Shown here one piece after another: positions 16,301-22,496 of a stretch of DNA of 35,713 bases. Origin of the DNA: JBPCRW01 sp050996405 (GTDB taxonomy: Bacteria > Acidobacteriota > Blastocatellia > Pyrinomonadales > Pyrinomonadaceae); NCBI GenBank assembly GCA_050996405.1, contig JBPCRW010000083.1:1-35713 (forward strand). Reading direction: 5' to 3'. Positions within the stretch are counted from its first letter, which is position 1; each line of letters opens with the position of its first letter. The position numbers were made by a program, and so were the translations under genes. The notes under the pieces were generated by a model that saw only the letters and a list, made by a program, of their open reading frames with translations, was not told the DNA's origin and searched no databases.

Positions 16301-16822
16301 TCAGCTTCTGCCTCGTCTGGCAAAATTGAAGATGGCAATGACGACGATGACGACGAAAACTATTCCGACCAGCCAGATGCCGCCAAAACTGCCAGCCCTG
16401 AAAAGAATGAAGCCGAATTTTATGAACAAAATAAATCCGACTATCAACATTCCCAACGCGCTGGCTATTTTCGAGCCGATGCCGGTTTTTTGGCTGGCAA
16501 CGGTTGACGCTAAAGGCGATTGCTGAAACTGCGGCGATTGCTGAAAAGGCGGCGGCTGGAAACCGACGTTCGGCGGCGCGAAATTATCCGGCGCGACGAA
16601 ACTCGGCGGCGACTGCGAAAAGCCGCTCTGCGCCGTCGAGAAATTATTCGCGGACGGCGCGAAACTCGGCGGCGGCTGAAATTGATTCGGCGAAAATGCC
16701 GGTGGCTGCGCGTAATTACTGGCTGGCGGCGCGGCGATTTCTAAATTCTCGCCGCACTGCGAGCAAAATTTTGTTTGGTCGGCGTTGGTCGCGCCGCATC
16801 TTCCGCAAAATTTACTGTTCAT
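16301..16822 (-). CDS. Zinc-ribbon, Pro/Gln/Phe-rich protein with C-terminal membrane spans
   Basis: The 173-residue product has a zinc ribbon (CGRC 6-9, CSQC 20-23), a long low-complexity linker (about 30-110) built of short Phe-Pro-Gln repeats such as FQPPPS, FAPS, FQQSPQ, and two closely spaced hydrophobic segments (GMLIVGFILFIKFGFILF and IWLVGIVFVVIVVIAIFNF). It ends soon after, with a basic tail, so unlike its neighbours it has no extracytoplasmic domain. The ribosome site is GAGGAG. It could be a truncated or specialised member of the local family. The function is unknown. Confidence 0.75.
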   Translation of the reverse strand: MNSKFCGRCGATNADQTKFCSQCGENLEIAAPPASNYAQPPAFSPNQFQPPPSFAPSANNFSTAQSGFSQSPPSFVAPDNFAPPNVGFQPPPFQQSPQFQQSPLASTVASQKTGIGSKIASALGMLIVGFILFIKFGFILFRAGSFGGIWLVGIVFVVIVVIAIFNFARRGRS

Positions 16823-16881
16823 TTTAGTTTGCTCCTCGATAAATTTTTAGTTCTCTTTTATTGTTGTAAAACCGCGCATTT

Positions 16882-17361
16882 CTAAAAAGGCGCGGCATCC
16901 TCGAAATTAGTCGCGGCTTTGGCAACACCCGCTTTGACGATGCAGAGCAGCGAGCCGTTCGTCCAGGCGAGAGTTCCGTCAGTTCCCAAGAATCGCTGCC
17001 CGTCACCTTTTGTCGTCAGCGTTCCCTGAAATTTTTTGGCGATGTCTGTAATCTCCGCGTTCGCCGCCGATGCCGTTGGATAATTCGCCAGCGCGCCGTC
17101 AACTTTGATTTCGACACCGGCGGCATCCTGCATATAGGTAAAGCCTTTGGCTTCGGTCGAACCTGTAAATGTGCTGTTATCAACCACGCCGACGAGTTTG
17201 AATTTAATCAAACCCGACGATAATTCTTCGGGTAAAAGTTCCGACAGTTTTCCCTGATACGGATTGAAATTCGTCGAACTTTTTTTAGCGATATTGCTCA
17301 TCTGTCCGCAGCCCAAAACGAGCAGCAAAAATATGAACGCGACTGGAATTATAGATTTCAT
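16882..17361 (-). CDS. Lipoprotein with the shared extracytoplasmic domain
   Basis: The 159-residue product has a type II signal peptide with lipobox LVLGC, Cys18 being the lipidated residue. The mature part has KLSELLPEELSSG, then a beta-rich region and the locally shared pattern: NYPTASAANAEITDIAKKF, a Gly/Thr turn, RFLGTDGTLAWTNGSLLCIVKAG and a short C-terminal segment ending AAPF. It therefore looks like the same domain as in the zinc-ribbon proteins at 11766, 12813 and 15278, but anchored by lipid instead of a membrane span. AAAGGAG precedes the ATG. The function is unknown. Confidence 0.78.
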   Translation of the reverse strand: MKSIIPVAFIFLLLVLGCGQMSNIAKKSSTNFNPYQGKLSELLPEELSSGLIKFKLVGVVDNSTFTGSTEAKGFTYMQDAAGVEIKVDGALANYPTASAANAEITDIAKKFQGTLTTKGDGQRFLGTDGTLAWTNGSLLCIVKAGVAKAATNFEDAAPF

Positions 17362-17390
17362 TTTCTTTCTCCTTTCAAGTTTTGTTTTTA

Positions 17391-17451
17391 TTCTGAAAAT
17401 CGGCTGCCGCGTTTGGCGAAAACGCTTTGACGCGGCAGCCGATTTTCAGAA
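17391..17451 (-). repeat. 61-nt perfect hairpin past the stop of the second 312-residue paralogue
   Basis: Arms 17391-17412 and 17430-17451 are perfectly complementary over 22 bp. The 17-base loop contains an inner hairpin, GCG-AAAA-CGC. Its first base lies 10 bases past the TGA of the gene ending at 17461. Core sequence and inner hairpin match the structure at 10643-10700. There is no T run after it on the minus strand, so it is not a canonical intrinsic terminator, though such a stem could protect a 3' end. It also overlaps the leader side of the lipoprotein gene that starts at 17361. Confidence 0.85.
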
Positions 17452-17460
17452 GGTTGTTTC

Positions 17461-18399
17461 TCAATAAATTTTTCTGGTGATAACGACCTTTTTGACGAAT
17501 TTCCACTTCGATTCGGGCGGCAGATAGCCGTAATACTTTGCAATATCTCCGACTTCGTAATAATCGCCGCTTTTCGGGTTAATGCCGTTTGTCGGAATCA
17601 CCTTAATGCCGTCCGCATCGTAGAAATCAATTTGCCAGTCAACGGCGTTGTTTTTCTTCGTCATCTTGCCGTTGAAATACAAATAACCGTCGGCGTATTC
17701 GGCTTTGCTGATGTCGAAGTATTTTTCCATTTCGGAAAAATCCGGTTTCGGCAAACCGCCTTCGTCTTTGTTGTCGTCCGCTCCGGCTCTGTTGTCGGCA
17801 GTTTGATTACCGTTTTTTGCGGCTGCTGGTTTGTCTTTGGCAGGTGCGACAGCCTTCGCGCCGCCCGGCGGCGGCATATCAAGTTCTCTGTCGCTGTCGT
17901 TGTTGCTTGTGTCCTGCATATTGCAATACCAATCGCCGAACGTGGTTTTGAAGCATTTGCCTTCGGCTTTTCGCTCGTGATAGATGTTGCAATTGTATCC
18001 CTTGTTTTCCGAAGTGTCGGTGACTTTGGAACACTGGTATTTGTCGAAGCTGCCGCGAATCGGATAGACGGGAGCGGTCGTGTCAATACTCGTCGCATAA
18101 GAATCGCTGAACGAGTTATATGGACGACCGCCGCCGACCGTCACTTGCACATTCTCGACCAGATACAGAAGGTCGCTGGAAACGCCTTCCTGATTGCAGA
18201 TGACATACTTCGTCGCCTGCGCCGCCGTAATTGCGCCTTTCGTTGGGGCTTTTGTGTCCGCACAAGTTCGCGGTTCACGCGCTCCGTATGGCGCGCCGAC
18301 ACTTTGCGCGAAAGTCGAACCGAACGCGCCGAGCATAATAATTGTTGCGATTGTTGCCAGCAAAATCGGTTGTTGGCGTTTGTTGATTTGTTTTTTCAT
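17461..18399 (-). CDS. Secreted protein, paralogue 2 of a 312-residue pair
   Basis: The product has the same length and layout as 10764-11702: basic n-region (MKKQINKRQQ), signal peptide ending STFAQ, six conserved cysteines, the nearly invariant VTVGGGRPYNSFSDSYATS stretch, an Ala/Lys/Asp linker, and a C-terminal domain (FSEMEKYFDISKAEY ... VVITRKIY). Most residues are identical between the two copies, so this is a fairly recent duplication that includes the 3' hairpin. The most divergent parts are the linker and the region between the third and fourth cysteines. The protein is probably periplasmic or surface-located. No known family is recognised. AAAAGGAG precedes the start. Confidence 0.82.
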   Translation of the reverse strand: MKKQINKRQQPILLATIATIIMLGAFGSTFAQSVGAPYGAREPRTCADTKAPTKGAITAAQATKYVICNQEGVSSDLLYLVENVQVTVGGGRPYNSFSDSYATSIDTTAPVYPIRGSFDKYQCSKVTDTSENKGYNCNIYHERKAEGKCFKTTFGDWYCNMQDTSNNDSDRELDMPPPGGAKAVAPAKDKPAAAKNGNQTADNRAGADDNKDEGGLPKPDFSEMEKYFDISKAEYADGYLYFNGKMTKKNNAVDWQIDFYDADGIKVIPTNGINPKSGDYYEVGDIAKYYGYLPPESKWKFVKKVVITRKIY

Positions 18400-18427
18400 T
18401 TTTGTTTCTCCTTTTAATTAACTAATC

Positions 18428-18450
18428 GAATCCTGATTTTTATCAGATTC
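18428..18450 (-). other. Hairpin past the stop of the 150-residue lipoprotein gene
   Basis: On the minus strand GAATCTGAT-AAAA-ATCAGGATTC folds into a stem with a one-base bulge. It lies in the 60-bp gap between the lipoprotein gene ending at 18460 and the start of the paralogue at 18399. It may be a transcript 3' structure, but there is no T run. Confidence 0.35.
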
Positions 18451-18459
18451 AGAAAATGT

Positions 18460-18912
18460 TTATCGTTTGGTTAGAAGCAAGTTTGTATTTTGATAAGTCA
18501 TCGTCATATTGTCGCCTTCGATTTTGATTGGTATCGTCTCGGTGACACTACCGTCGCTGTTTCGGGTTTCAATGGTGCGTTCGTCAACAACTCTGTAAGT
18601 TCCCTTGGTCATTAGTTTTCCGTCCACAAATGATTCGATGGTAAGATTGGACGAGAAATCAAAAGCGACGGTTTTGCCGTTGCCGCTCATTTCCCATCTT
18701 CCGACAATATCTTTCGCCAAGCTCGGACTCGCCGCCGTATTTCCGCCGGACGACGAATTCGACGATGTTGTTGTGTCTCTGCTCTTGTCGTATCCTTCCT
18801 TAAACCCTTTTGTAAAGTCGCTGCACCCAAGCGAGACGGACAACGCCACGATGATTGTTAAAATTGCCGACGGCAGCGACGACTGCCGGCGTTTGTTGAT
18901 TTGTTTTTTCAT
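18460..18912 (-). CDS. Small lipoprotein with lipocalin-like strand pattern
   Basis: The 150-residue product has a lipobox VSLGC (Cys30) after an n-region MKKQINKRRQ that is almost the same as in the paralogues at 17461 and 10764. A Ser/Asn/Gly spacer follows, then a domain starting AKDIVGRWEMSGNGKTVAFDF with alternating strands (GTYRVVDERTIETR ... IKIEGDNMTMTYQNTNLLLTKR). The IVGRWE opening and up-and-down strands suggest a small lipocalin-like or DUF-type beta-barrel seen in many bacterial lipoproteins. The binding partner is unknown. The start has AAAGGAG. The shared N-terminus suggests the signal-peptide segment was copied between genes in this cluster. Confidence 0.75.
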   Translation of the reverse strand: MKKQINKRRQSSLPSAILTIIVALSVSLGCSDFTKGFKEGYDKSRDTTTSSNSSSGGNTAASPSLAKDIVGRWEMSGNGKTVAFDFSSNLTIESFVDGKLMTKGTYRVVDERTIETRNSDGSVTETIPIKIEGDNMTMTYQNTNLLLTKR

Positions 18913-19029
18913 TTTATTTTTCTCCTTTTAATTTTTATTCTTTAACATCTCGTCATTTCTTAACGGATGCCGGTCTATTATTTAAAATTTGTCCGTGTCG
19001 AATTTCAGATAATTTTTATTACTCTCTTT

Positions 19030-19698
19030 TTAGTTGAGCCTGAACGAGTTGAGAATGACGGGCAGTTCGCCTTTGACTCCAACATCATCAACGCTTGTGA
19101 CTCCGGGCGCGAGCGGCGTGGCAAGCATAATTATCACTACGCCGTTTCTTTTGCCCGCCGTGTTCGGAATCATGACGACGCGCCCCCAAAGCGGCAGCGA
19201 CTTACCTTTTGCATCCGTTACCGTCGCGGTCAGACGAAATTCATAACCGTCATATGAACCGACGCGCGTCGCGCCTTCTGACAGCTTCGCGTAATTGGGA
19301 AAACCTTTTGCGAATTGACTACTTAACTGGTCAGCCAGTTTTGGAAATAGAAGTTTGTCGCCTTCGGCAGAACCGGAGCTGCTGAAATAACCGACGGCGA
19401 AATTTTCCATCGTATAATTGTCCGAATTTGTTTTTTCGACCTTGGCGAAGTTTGACGCTCCCGGCTTGCCCGCCGTCGGGTCGAGCGTCCACGAACTCGG
19501 ATAATTAAAGGAAAAGTCAACGTAATTATTCGCCAAATTTCCGGTCAGATTATCGCGTGAATTGACGAATTGTTTAGTATTCGCATCGCTCGCCGGATAC
19601 GACGGTGAACTGCCGCTTGTCGCGCTATTGCCGCGATTAAATAACCGGCAGCCGAAAACGCAAAGCAGAAGAACGAGAAATATTGGAATGTTTTTCAT
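19030..19698 (-). CDS. Lipoprotein of 222 residues
   Basis: The N-terminus is a type II signal peptide with lipobox CVFGC (Cys17). After a Ser-rich spacer the mature domain contains VDFSFNYPSSWTLDP, YTMENFAVGYFSS, LADQLSSQFAKGFPNYAKLSEGATRVGSYDGYEFRLTATV, and a C-terminal VVIIMLATPLAPGV...LPVILNSFRL. The FNYPSSW opening and the ending 'il.SFr' pattern are like PsbP/DUF1795-type domains found in secreted proteins and lipoproteins of many bacteria; this is a resemblance by eye. The ribosome site is AAAAGGAG. It faces the periplasm or surface. The function is unknown. Confidence 0.75.
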   Translation of the reverse strand: MKNIPIFLVLLLCVFGCRLFNRGNSATSGSSPSYPASDANTKQFVNSRDNLTGNLANNYVDFSFNYPSSWTLDPTAGKPGASNFAKVEKTNSDNYTMENFAVGYFSSSGSAEGDKLLFPKLADQLSSQFAKGFPNYAKLSEGATRVGSYDGYEFRLTATVTDAKGKSLPLWGRVVMIPNTAGKRNGVVIIMLATPLAPGVTSVDDVGVKGELPVILNSFRLN

Positions 19699-19772
19699 AA
19701 TTTATAAGACTCCTTTTGATAACTGCCGGATAATTAAATCCGGCATTTCCGAATTGATGTCTTCAGAAATTA

Positions 19773-20036
19773 TTAACGGTAATAACGTCGGTAATGGCGA
19801 TAGCGTCGTCGCGGGCGGTAGTAGCGATAATATCTTCTTTGATACCTGATTCTGTAAATTCTGCCGCGATAGCGAACGTAGCGCGTTTGCAGATTTGCGT
19901 TGAAAGAGATGGTTTTAACCAAATCAGCCTTATCGGTTTTGACCGAAGTTTTGGCGGCGGTCGGAAAATAAGCGAAACAGACCGCGCCCAATATCAAAAA
20001 TAAAGCGAACATTTTTTGTTTTATTTGTATTTTCAT
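19773..20036 (-). CDS. Small secreted Arg/Tyr-rich protein
   Basis: The 87-residue product has a signal peptide (MKIQIKQKMFALFLILGAVCFAYFPTAA), a short acidic/neutral stretch (KTDKADLVKTISFNANLQ), and a C-terminal tail of about 38 residues made almost only of Arg and Tyr with a few His, Ile and Pro, arranged as YR, YRR and RYYR units. Such a tail is strongly basic and aromatic and could bind nucleic acid, polysaccharide or other envelope polymers. No enzyme motif is present. The AAAGGAG site before the ATG supports expression. The family is unknown. Confidence 0.72.
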   Translation of the reverse strand: MKIQIKQKMFALFLILGAVCFAYFPTAAKTSVKTDKADLVKTISFNANLQTRYVRYRGRIYRIRYQRRYYRYYRPRRRYRHYRRYYR

Positions 20037-20081
20037 TTTCTTTCTCCTTTAGAATTTAATTTGTTTTCGTTACCGCTAACT

Positions 20082-20570
20082 TCATCTCAATCGGGAAATT
20101 GTCTCTAACGAATTTCTTTCACCGCTGCTCCGAAACTTCCAGAGCGTTATCGCCAAAGCACCCAGAATACTACCCGGAATAATACCGACGATTGCTCCTG
20201 AAAATAAAAAAAACGACACTGCCAGACCCGTTCCGTCAGAGGTTACCACCGATTCCCCTACCTTTATTCCGGCGGCAAATCCTAAAAAGATGCCGCCTCC
20301 GACAAAGACAAATGCAATCAGCATTAACAGCACTTCGCCGAGAAAAGACCGGATGGTTAATCGCCCGCGATATTCAATTAAAAACGGCGCGGCAATGCCT
20401 AACAAAAAACCGGCGACGGGGAACAGCAGTAATAATATTTCCAACCACTCTTTTGATAGAGCAGTTGATATAGCCGCGTAAATCGGCAGAACCAGACCGA
20501 AGCCTATGCCCAATAGAGCTAGAACAATTTTCAATAGCTGCCAAAAATATATTTTGAAGAATCGGCTCAT
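20082..20570 (-). CDS. Polytopic membrane protein of unknown function
   Basis: The 162-residue product (from the ATG at 20570, with AAGAGGA upstream) has four hydrophobic helices: LLKIVLALLGIGFGLVLPIYAAI, WLEILLLLFPVAGFLLGIAAPFLI, FLGEVLLMLIAFVFVGGGIFLGFAAGI and LAVSFFLFSGAIVGIIPGSILGALAITLW. Loops are short and it ends in a basic, Ser/Arg-rich tail. An upstream in-frame ATG at 20621 would add a very basic 17-residue extension and overlap the neighbouring gene's end, so I prefer the internal start. No family is recognised. Confidence 0.68.
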   Translation of the reverse strand: MSRFFKIYFWQLLKIVLALLGIGFGLVLPIYAAISTALSKEWLEILLLLFPVAGFLLGIAAPFLIEYRGRLTIRSFLGEVLLMLIAFVFVGGGIFLGFAAGIKVGESVVTSDGTGLAVSFFLFSGAIVGIIPGSILGALAITLWKFRSSGERNSLETISRLR

Positions 20571-20613
20571 AAATCCTCTTTTTAAACTTTTCCTTCGAGT
20601 GGTTTGCGCCCGC

Positions 20614-21081
20614 TTATTCAATCGCGCATTCGTTTAATTCCACGCCGTAAAAACTGCTTAACGCGATTGCGCCTTTGACCTGACATTTGAAAGTCGCCGT
20701 TTGACCTTCCTTTAATTTGCCGACCGCATCTTTTTGCGATTCGGGAAATTTGCAGCTTACGCCGTCTTTGTTGTCCGCTTTGAAAGCGGCGACCGGAACG
20801 CCCGTGATTGATTTTTCGGTGGCGAGAAATATCTCGCCCGAAACCTGAACCGTTTTTCCTTTGAAACGCGCGTCGGCGGCGGATTGGTCTTTTTTGTAGG
20901 CGTTGTATAAATCAACTGCCGAAATTGTCGTCGCGGGCGCAGATATTTGACCGCTACCATTGGCAGCGTTTGCCGAAGCGTTCAAGTCGGTTTTTGACGA
21001 ACTGCAATTTATCAAAAAGAACGCGCCAGCCAGACAGAACGCTAACGCGATTAGTTTGGTTTTACTTGTTTGTTTTTTCAT
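20614..21081 (-). CDS. Lipoprotein with OB-fold (tRNA_anti-like) domain
   Basis: The 155-residue product begins MKKQTSKTK and has lipobox FLINC (Cys25), followed by a Ser/Asn/Gly spacer. The domain VDLYNAYKKDQSAADARFKGKTVQVSGEI ... GVSCKFPESQKDAVGKLKEGQTATFKCQVKG...VELNECAIE matches the pattern of the bacterial tRNA_anti-like OB-fold family, in which 'Y..N...A...YKGK.v.v.G.v' leads into the barrel. Despite the Pfam name, such secreted proteins have no established tRNA link. I chose ATG 21081 because AAAGGAG lies 10 bases upstream; an in-frame upstream ATG adds 14 residues overlapping the next gene. Confidence 0.78.
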   Translation of the reverse strand: MKKQTSKTKLIALAFCLAGAFFLINCSSSKTDLNASANAANGSGQISAPATTISAVDLYNAYKKDQSAADARFKGKTVQVSGEIFLATEKSITGVPVAAFKADNKDGVSCKFPESQKDAVGKLKEGQTATFKCQVKGAIALSSFYGVELNECAIE

Positions 21082-21101
21082 TTTAGTTTTCTCCTTTAGT
21101 T

Positions 21102-21596
21102 TTATTCTCCGTTTTTGAAACAATCTTTTCCGCCCGCGACGCAGTATAAAAGCGTGACATTTTCATCGCGCAGGCTTAATCGGTTCATTTGCGCGTCGTA
21201 AATATATTTCCAGTCCGCCGCGTTGCAGCCGGTCGAAGCGTTCGGCATCAGACGCAGCGTGTCGCCCGCGATGCTGTAAGTTCCCGGACCGCAGCCGCCC
21301 GGCGAATTGCCGATGTAAATGCTGTGTTCGTAAGTTCCGTCGTCGTTTAAAACCAATGAACCGTGAACATTCGTATTGACATTCGGCGAGCCGTCTCTGC
21401 GAATACTGGTGACGGACATAAACGCATATTCGCCCGTCGGAATACCTGAATCGGTAGTGCTAACCGTAGTTTGTCGCGCAGGTGTTTCGCCGTCGCCCGC
21501 AGCACTTTGGTCATTGCCGTTGTTGCAGACGAACGCCATACAAAACAACAGCGAAAAAATAAAGCTGGAACTGATTAACAGATTTTTTATTTTCAT
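21102..21596 (-). CDS. Small secreted or lipoprotein-like protein
   Basis: The 164-residue product starts MKIKNLLISSSFIFSLLFCMAFVCNNGND. The end of the hydrophobic core (MAFVC) may be a lipobox with Cys23, or an ordinary signal peptide. The mature part is beta-rich: GEYAFMSVTSIRRDGSPN, VHGSLVLNDDGTYEHSIYIG, CGPGTYSIAGDTLRLMPN, CNAADWKYIYDAQMNRLSL, LLYCVAGGKDC. The strand order with GTY...GTYSI..DTL.L is like small lipocalin-like barrels. Five mature cysteines besides the first may form disulfides. AAGGAG precedes the ATG. It is the first gene of the minus-strand cluster and is divergent from the ECF sigma gene. Confidence 0.72.
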   Translation of the reverse strand: MKIKNLLISSSFIFSLLFCMAFVCNNGNDQSAAGDGETPARQTTVSTTDSGIPTGEYAFMSVTSIRRDGSPNVNTNVHGSLVLNDDGTYEHSIYIGNSPGGCGPGTYSIAGDTLRLMPNASTGCNAADWKYIYDAQMNRLSLRDENVTLLYCVAGGKDCFKNGE

Positions 21597-21654
21597 TTTT
21601 GTTTCTCCTTGAAATTCAGTTTGTTTTATCATTTCTTCTTTCCATTGCGAACGG

Positions 21655-21690
21655 GTGAAGACTCGCCCATTTTCGATTTCTCGTCTTCAC
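21655..21690. promoter_or_regulatory. Inverted repeat in the divergent sigma-factor/envelope-cluster gap
   Basis: GTGAAGAC (21655-21662) is perfectly complementary to GTCTTCAC (21683-21690), with 20 bases between. It lies in the 200-bp gap between the first gene of the minus-strand cluster (start 21596) and the ECF sigma gene (start 21797). Two-fold symmetry there could mark a regulator site or a leader hairpin. No clear minus-strand promoter was found. Confidence 0.35.
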
Positions 21691-21747
21691 AAATTTTCGC
21701 TTCTATCTCTACATGCAGGATTCTTCGGCAAAAATGCTCAAAAAACT

Positions 21748-21776
21748 TCGACAGTTAGTGAAAATAGTTGTAGAAT
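21748..21776 (+). promoter_or_regulatory. Promoter of the ECF sigma gene
   Basis: TCGACA at 21748-21753 and TAGAAT at 21771-21776 are separated by an ideal 17-bp spacer, fitting a housekeeping sigma-70 promoter. Initiation near 21783 would leave a leader of about 14 bases before the ATG at 21797. There is no evident Shine-Dalgarno sequence. Confidence 0.55.
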
Positions 21777-21796
21777 GCGCGTATCTAAATTATTGA

Positions 21797-22354
21797 ATGG
21801 CGCAAAACACAGACATCACAAGGCTTTTGCAAGAGGGGAACGCGCGGGCGTTGGAAGAATTATTTCCGATTGTTTATGTGGAATTGCGCGAGATTGCCGC
21901 CGCGCTTTTTCGCAATGAACATCGAATAAATCACACTTTGCAGCCGACGGCTCTGGTTCACGAAGCGTTTATGCGGCTCGTCGGCGGCGAAAACGAAATC
22001 TCGTGGCAATCGAGAGCGCATTTTTTCGGCATCGCGGCGCGTTCGATGCGGCAGATTCTGGTTAATCACGCCGAAGCGCGCAACGCGAAAAAACGCGGCG
22101 GCGGAAATACAATTTTAGCTCTGGACGACGCGATAAGTTTTTTTCAGACGCAGGACATCGAGATTCTCGCGCTGCACGAAGCGTTGGAAAAAATGGCGAC
22201 GCTCGATAAAAGACAGGCTGAAATTGTCGAGTTAAAATTTTTCGGCGGTTTGAACGCGGAAGAAATCGCCGAAGTTTTGCAAATCTCCGTTTCGACCGTC
22301 ACGCGCGAATGGGAAATGGCGCGATCGTGGCTGTATCGTGAATTGAAAAAATAA
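21797..22354 (+). CDS. ECF-type RNA polymerase sigma factor (Sigma70_ECF, acidobacterial type)
   Basis: The 185-residue product has sigma region 2 (ALEELFPIVYVELREIAAALFRNE ... TLQPTALVHEAFMRLVG ... FFGIAARSMRQILVNHAEARNAKKRGGG) and region 4 (ALEKMATLDKRQAEIVELKFFGGLNAEEIAEVLQISVSTVTREWEMARSWLYRELKK). The HTLQPTALVHEAFMRL and MRQILVNHAR-type motifs are typical of the ECF group that is abundant in Acidobacteriota and Planctomycetota and is usually found beside Ser/Thr kinases. No anti-sigma factor gene is nearby. The kinase gene follows 142 bases downstream, past repeat copy D. It should direct RNA polymerase to a dedicated promoter set; the targets are unknown. Confidence 0.93.
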   Translation: MAQNTDITRLLQEGNARALEELFPIVYVELREIAAALFRNEHRINHTLQPTALVHEAFMRLVGGENEISWQSRAHFFGIAARSMRQILVNHAEARNAKKRGGGNTILALDDAISFFQTQDIEILALHEALEKMATLDKRQAEIVELKFFGGLNAEEIAEVLQISVSTVTREWEMARSWLYRELKK

Positions 22355-22360
22355 GCAGTT

Positions 22361-22492
22361 CACTTTTTGCAGAAGCCCGCACGAAGTAAGGACGTTTTCG
22401 CGGGCGACAGAAGACACACTTACTCCGTGCGTGTTTCCGCATTTTTGAGAAGACACACTTACTTCGTGCGTGTTTCCGCATTTTTGAGAAAG
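22361..22492. repeat. Inverted-terminal-repeat element, copy D, with a 39-bp tandem duplication
   Basis: The left end (CACTTTTTGCAGAAGCCCGC) and right end (GCATTTTTGAGAAAG) match copies B and C, but the terminal GTCC is lost on the right. Internally a 39-bp unit starting GACACACTTACT and ending TTTTTGAGAA is repeated head to tail (22413-22451 and 22452-22490) with a single C/T difference. The element fills most of the gap between the sigma and kinase genes, and its last bases (GAGAAAG) sit 6 bases before the kinase ATG, where they can act as its ribosome site. Confidence 0.8.
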
Positions 22493-22496
22493 AATT

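Noticed and set aside
17632..18417. Long plus-strand frame opposite the second 312-residue paralogue
   Set aside because: It is a shadow of a clearly secreted, duplicated minus-strand protein; it has no ribosome site or recognisable domain.
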